DNA of 9,922 nt, taken from assembly GCA_003161195.1 (NCBI GenBank), contig PMOV01000254.1, positions 4,317 to 14,238 of the forward strand. Reading direction: 5' to 3'. Below are positions 6,662 through 9,922 of the stretch, in pieces. Numbering within the stretch: the first letter of the stretch is position 1; each line of letters opens with the position of its first letter. The position numbers and the translations under genes are program-made. The DNA is from Acidobacteriota bacterium (GTDB lineage: Bacteria; Acidobacteriota; Terriglobia; Acidiferrales; UBA7541). The notes beneath the pieces were generated by a model that was not told the origin of the DNA, ran no database searches, and saw only the letters and a list, made by a program, of their open reading frames with translations.

Positions 6662-6690
6662 ATTATAGGGGAATTGTGGGAAATTTCCTA
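6662..6690 (-). promoter_or_regulatory. Likely rplS promoter with overlapping palindrome
   Basis: The minus strand has a perfect TATAAT (6662-6667). At 17 nt spacing the -35 position (6685-6690) reads TAGGAA, a poor match. Start of transcription near 6655 would give a leader of about 50 nt. A perfect 10-base palindrome GGAAATTTCC (6679-6688) overlaps the -35 position and spacer. Confidence 0.55.
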
Positions 6691-6712
6691 GCGGATTTCC
6701 GGCTTATCCCCT

Positions 6713-6732
6713 ACGACCGGTGAGAGGGTCGT
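6713..6732 (-). other. Short inverted repeat after the monooxygenase gene
   Basis: ACGACC (6713-6718) and GGTCGT (6727-6732) pair over an 8-nt loop, starting 4 nt after the flavin monooxygenase stop codon. There is no T-tract on either strand, so it may be only a weak 3'-end hairpin. Confidence 0.3.
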
Positions 6733-6735
6733 CGG

Positions 6736-7791
6736 CTATAAAGGGCTGCCGCTGGTTATCGACGCGGGGTATTGGCGACGAATGACGGTGGCGGCGAAGC
6801 GCTCCATCTCTTCGAGCTGCGGGCTGAATTGGAGGAGGATAAGTTCGACGCCTGCGGACTCGAATTTGGCAAGGCGCTCGGCCACCTGTTCGGGGGTGCC
6901 GACCAAGCCACTGCGCAGACCGCGATTGCTTACCGAATAATCCTGGAGAGAAACTTTTTGCTCGAGTTGCGTGCCGGCCAGCCATTGCTGGTAGTTGGCG
7001 TAGCCCGCGGCGGATTGGTGGACGTCGGTGATGCGCTCCAGCTCGTCTTGCGCTTCGCGTTCGGTGTCGCGGACGATGGCGTAGCCGGCCACGCCGAATT
7101 TCAGCGGCGGCAGATCGTAGCGCGCGCGGCGGGCTTGCAGGTCGGCGATTTTTTCGGCTACGCGCTCCGGCGGATCGCCGTGCATCAGGTAGGCGTCGCA
7201 CTTTTCGGCGATGAGTTCCTTGGCGGCGGTCGATTCGCCACCGGCGTACAGCCTGGGGCGGGGCTGCGAGAGCGGTTTGGGGGCGAGGATGTTGTCGTCC
7301 ACGCGATAATATTTTCCGGTGAAGGAGAAATTATTTTGCTTCCAGACGCCGTCGAGCACGTCGAGCCATTCGCTGGTGCGGGCGTAGCGGTCGTCGTGCT
7401 GCTCGAAGTGGACGCCGTATTTGCGGGCTTCGTCGGCCCACCAGGAAGAAACCACGTTGAGCGTGAGACGTCCGTTGCTGATGTGGTCGATGTTGGCGGC
7501 TTGCTTGGCGAGCAAGGCCGGGAGATGGAAGGTGGGGCGGACGGCGACCATGATTTCGATGCGCTCGGTGACGGCGGCGAGGGCCGAGGCGGTGGAGAAC
7601 GCGTCGAGAGATGGCGCGAGCGGGCCTTTGATGTCGTTGAGATTTAATTCCGCGACGAGCGTGCAATCAAAACCGAGCTGTTCGCTGCGCTGGGCCACGC
7701 GCTTCGCGTAGGGCCAGGTGGGCGGCATATTTTCGTCGACGATGTTGCGCAGCCAGCCGCCGAAGACGGGGAGCCAGTAGCCGTATCTCAT
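6736..7791 (-). CDS. LLM-class (SsuD-like) flavin-dependent monooxygenase
   Basis: This 351-residue protein belongs to the bacterial luciferase-like family. These TIM-barrel enzymes use reduced FMN, usually from a separate reductase, and oxygen to oxidise substrates such as alkanesulfonates or sulfones. Visible marks are the N-terminal strand YGYWLPVFGGWLR, ATERI-like AVTERIEIMVAV (73-84), ISNGRLTLNVVSSWW (104-118), the YAGGESTAAKELIAE segment (182-196) and GLVGTPEQVAERL (295-307). Length fits the SsuD/sulfone-monooxygenase branch. It starts at ATG 7789-7791, sharing ATGA with the stop of the ATP-grasp gene, so the two are probably translationally coupled and functionally linked. No sulfonate transporter or FMN reductase gene is in the window, so the usual sulfur-starvation role is not supported by context. 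The substrate is unknown. The family call is firm; SsuD itself is not claimed. Confidence 0.92.
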   Translation of the reverse strand: MRYGYWLPVFGGWLRNIVDENMPPTWPYAKRVAQRSEQLGFDCTLVAELNLNDIKGPLAPSLDAFSTASALAAVTERIEIMVAVRPTFHLPALLAKQAANIDHISNGRLTLNVVSSWWADEARKYGVHFEQHDDRYARTSEWLDVLDGVWKQNNFSFTGKYYRVDDNILAPKPLSQPRPRLYAGGESTAAKELIAEKCDAYLMHGDPPERVAEKIADLQARRARYDLPPLKFGVAGYAIVRDTEREAQDELERITDVHQSAAGYANYQQWLAGTQLEQKVSLQDYSVSNRGLRSGLVGTPEQVAERLAKFESAGVELILLQFSPQLEEMERFAATVIRRQYPASITSGSPL

Positions 7792-8864
7792 GCGGAGACC
7801 TTTGTAGAGGAAAAGGGTGCGGAAGAGAACGGCGCGGTGACCGAGATTGCCGAAGCTTTCGTTGTGGAAGTTCGCGCTTCGTGCTGCACGGCTTCGGCGA
7901 TTAGAAAATCGGCGAGGCGGGAATAGGGATTGAAGCCGACGATGCGCACGGGGTCGGCGACGAAATTGGAGAGGGCGTTGACGTCGTAGTAGAACTGGCG
8001 GCCGGTGCGGTCATCAAGGACGTACTCGAGGCCGCCGACTTCCACGTTGCCCAGTGCCATGATTCGCTCTACTTCATCGATAATTTTTTGCGGCGGGTTG
8101 TAACCCTCGACGGTCATGCCGGTTTTCGGCGCGTCCACCGGGCAAGCGATGCGCGTTAGCTCTTCGCCTTTGGTGTTCTGGCAAATATCTGCCGGGCAGA
8201 GATTGAAACTGTCGCCGGTGATGTGGATTTTGATGGCGTAGAGAAATTTGCCGCCGAGGACTTCGACGCGCGTGATGACGCCGTCGCGCGCGGTGAACGC
8301 TTCCTGCACGAGCGCGGTGGAATCGATGCCAAAGTACAGGCGATTTTCGTGGACCGCGGCGCGGAGCGCTGCGGGAGAGCTGAAGCGCTCGATGCCGGCG
8401 CCGCTGCCGCCGATGTTGGGCTTGATGACGATGGGATAACCGATGGCTTGCGCCGCGGCGAGCGCTTGCGACGGATGATTGATGACGATGGCTTTGGGAT
8501 AAGGCAGGCCGAGCTTCTCCAGGTTCGTAAGCTGCTGGGCCTTGGAAATTTCATGCGCAAAACAACGGTGGCCATTCACGACACGCAGGCCCTTGGCTTC
8601 GAGATGGGCCAGGTAATTGAGCGTATAGAAAATCATGTGTCCCAAGCCGCGCTGCCAGGCGGACGGGCTCATGCGATTGAAGAGCAGGGAGTATTCGTTC
8701 GCTGTTGCGGCGACATCGTAGCAATGCTCACGCGCGTGAACTTTCCGCCACGGCACATCGCGTTCATCGAGTTGCTGAAACAGCGGACGAAACCAGTCCG
8801 GGTGCTCGTAGTAGATGGCAATGGGTTTTTCCGGGTGCCGGGTGCCGTCAGCCGCAGGGATCAT
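7788..8864 (-). CDS. ATP-grasp (RimK/glutathione-synthetase-like) ligase, substrate unknown
   Basis: ATP-grasp ligases activate a carboxylate as an acyl phosphate and join it to an amine or thiol. In this 358-residue protein the ATP-grasp fold covers about residues 95-325. Lys108 in EISKAQ and Lys148 in YPIVIKPN fit the nucleotide-binding lysines. GGSGAG (152-157) is the flexible loop over the phosphates, and Asp294 and Asn296 in YYDVNALSN fit Mg ligands. The N-terminal 90 residues would form the pre-ATP domain. Between 223 and 241 there are three cysteines (CPADIC and ACPVD), which is unusual for RimK. A Ser/Ala/Thr-rich tail (about 331-358) contains APFSS twice in tandem. It starts at ATG 8862-8864, with only a weak AAGG 10 nt upstream. 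It ends in ATGA overlap with the flavin monooxygenase. The general class is clear; the substrates are not. Confidence 0.9.
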   Translation of the reverse strand: MIPAADGTRHPEKPIAIYYEHPDWFRPLFQQLDERDVPWRKVHAREHCYDVAATANEYSLLFNRMSPSAWQRGLGHMIFYTLNYLAHLEAKGLRVVNGHRCFAHEISKAQQLTNLEKLGLPYPKAIVINHPSQALAAAQAIGYPIVIKPNIGGSGAGIERFSSPAALRAAVHENRLYFGIDSTALVQEAFTARDGVITRVEVLGGKFLYAIKIHITGDSFNLCPADICQNTKGEELTRIACPVDAPKTGMTVEGYNPPQKIIDEVERIMALGNVEVGGLEYVLDDRTGRQFYYDVNALSNFVADPVRIVGFNPYSRLADFLIAEAVQHEARTSTTKASAISVTAPFSSAPFSSTKVSA

Positions 8865-8969
8865 CGCAGTTTCGCCTTTTCTCGTAGCGCAAATTCATCA
8901 TCTCGTGAGATGCGTTTGGACAGCAAGGGTTACCGAGCTAGGAAAGGATGCCTCTCTGTAGCGTGGCAA
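8865..8969 (-). promoter_or_regulatory. Leader region of the ATP-grasp/monooxygenase pair with inverted repeat
   Basis: This gap of 105 nt contains a perfect 6-bp inverted repeat CATCTC-GT-GAGATG (8899-8912), lying 35-48 nt before the ATP-grasp start codon, where an operator could act. A minus-strand TTGCTG further upstream could be a -35, but no good -10 follows, so no promoter is claimed. No intrinsic terminator for the upstream gene is visible. Confidence 0.4.
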
Positions 8970-9922
8970 TCAATGGTGGTTCGCCGCAGCGAGGGGCGCG
9001 GCCTTCGCTTTATCGATACGCGACTGTGTATCGGATCGAATTTTCTTCGCCGTGAGGCCTTCCGGGCTGTCCGGATCCAGGCGGATATACGCGTCCAGAT
9101 CCGCGACAGCGGCAGAGTCGTTGTGCTGACGCATGTGGATCAGCGACAGGAGACGGTAGATTAGCGCCTGCTCCGGTGCGAGAGCTCTGGCTTTCTCGGC
9201 CGCCACCAACGCGGCATCCAGGTGATTGCGATAGAGTTCCAGTTTTCCCAACTGGAAGAAGCCCGACCAGGAATTGGGGTCCAGATCCAGACCGCGCAGC
9301 AATAATGGTTCTCCGCGCATCGCGTCGTGGCGAGCCAACCACAAGGTGGCCAGCGCGAAATCGGCGTCCGCGAAGGCTTGATCGCTTAACTCCACCGCCT
9401 TCTGCAGGCTCTTCTCCGCTTCCGCGGAATTTTGCAGCGCCAGATTGGCCATGCCGATCTGATAGTAGGCCTCATAGTAATCCGGCGCTTTGGCCACCGC
9501 GGCTTGGAAATCCCGCAGCGCTTCCGCCGGCTTCTTGTCCCCGTAGAGTTTCTGCTTTCCCGCATCCATCAGCGCCCTTGCCGATTCGGAAATGGATAAC
9601 TCGTGGGCGGAAATCGCGGAATCGCCCCGCGGCTTCCTGGCGAATTGTTCGACTGGCTTCAGGAAAACAGAGACGCCATGTTGCGTGCCAAAGTTCACGT
9701 CCACCTGCACGCTCGCTGGGAGATAGTCCGCGGCCTCCACTTTGAGCAGGAACGCTCCGGCCGGGATTCCAACAAACGAGAACTCGCCGGAATCGGTAGT
9801 GATGGACTCCTGGAGACGGTTTCCACCAGCATCGCAAAGCCACACTGCCGCGTGGCGGATCCGCTGGTTGGAGGACTCCGAATAAACGACGCCGTTCAGG
9901 TTGGCGGAGGGACTCGCCGCAG
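8970..9922 (-). CDS. Carboxypeptidase-regulatory-like beta domain plus TPR protein, 5' end outside window
   Basis: The minus-strand frame is open to the right edge, giving at least 316 residues; the GTG at 9845 is internal because the beta domain begins before it. Visible residues 7-90 form a beta-sandwich of the carboxypeptidase regulatory-like type: LNGVVYSESSNQRI, ITTDSGEFSFVGIPAG, and FLLKVEAADYLP. Residues about 110-300 are four to five TPR units, for example AEALRDFQAAVAKAPDYYEA and SWSGFFQLGKLELYRNHLDA. The protein ends in a short Lys/Ala tail with two His. Beta-domain/TPR fusions of this sort are frequent in Acidobacteriota and usually exported, but the N-terminus that would show a signal peptide is missing. 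It lies 105 nt upstream of the ATP-grasp gene on the same strand; co-transcription is possible, not shown. Confidence 0.88.
   Translation of the reverse strand, partial: AASPSANLNGVVYSESSNQRIRHAAVWLCDAGGNRLQESITTDSGEFSFVGIPAGAFLLKVEAADYLPASVQVDVNFGTQHGVSVFLKPVEQFARKPRGDSAISAHELSISESARALMDAGKQKLYGDKKPAEALRDFQAAVAKAPDYYEAYYQIGMANLALQNSAEAEKSLQKAVELSDQAFADADFALATLWLARHDAMRGEPLLLRGLDLDPNSWSGFFQLGKLELYRNHLDAALVAAEKARALAPEQALIYRLLSLIHMRQHNDSAAVADLDAYIRLDPDSPEGLTAKKIRSDTQSRIDKAKAAPLAAANHH

Noticed and set aside
6772..7647. 291-codon plus-strand frame opposite the flavin monooxygenase
   Set aside because: It is the antisense shadow of a well-supported gene, with Gly/Val/Glu-rich composition and no domain.
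8223..9164. 313-codon plus-strand frame opposite the ATP-grasp gene
   Set aside because: It is antisense to motif-bearing sequence and runs across an intergenic gap into another gene; no recognisable domain.

Overview
The window looks like ordinary chromosomal DNA of a GC-rich Gram-negative bacterium, most likely a member of the Acidobacteriota. This is inferred from protein style: a very long TPR protein with an Ala/Pro/Glu-rich middle, a protein joining a carboxypeptidase-regulatory-like beta domain to TPRs, a small two-helix membrane protein beside a thiamine-synthase-family gene, and rplS next to rnhB. No rRNA, tRNA, CRISPR array, insertion sequence or phage gene was seen. One gene lies on the plus strand; all others lie on the minus strand.

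Layout from left to right. At 3-779 (+) is the 3' part of a PAS-GGDEF diguanylate cyclase with intact GGDEF and I-site. It converges on, and overlaps by 18 bp, a minus-strand group transcribed right to left: a 1092-residue TPR scaffold (5116 to 1838), an 83-residue two-helix membrane protein (1758 to 1507) and a ThiE/TenI-family protein (about 1454 to 762). A 295-bp intergenic region (5117-5411) holds a candidate promoter and two inverted repeats. Next is rnhB (RNase HII, 6059 to 5412), separated by a strong intrinsic terminator (6119-6147) from rplS (ribosomal protein L19, 6603 to 6190). rplS has a good Shine-Dalgarno and a perfect TATAAT box upstream. The right third holds a tightly coupled pair, an ATP-grasp ligase (8864 to 7788) and a luciferase-like flavin monooxygenase (7791 to 6736), overlapping by ATGA. 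Upstream of them is the 3' part of a beta-domain/TPR protein that runs off the right edge.

Functionally the window mixes housekeeping (L19, RNase HII, thiamine-related enzyme), signalling (c-di-GMP synthesis), TPR scaffolds and one probable small metabolic module (ATP-grasp plus flavin monooxygenase). That module has no assigned substrate and is the best candidate here for undescribed biochemistry. I found no clear defence system, mobile element or other dramatic novelty; the remaining findings are modest.
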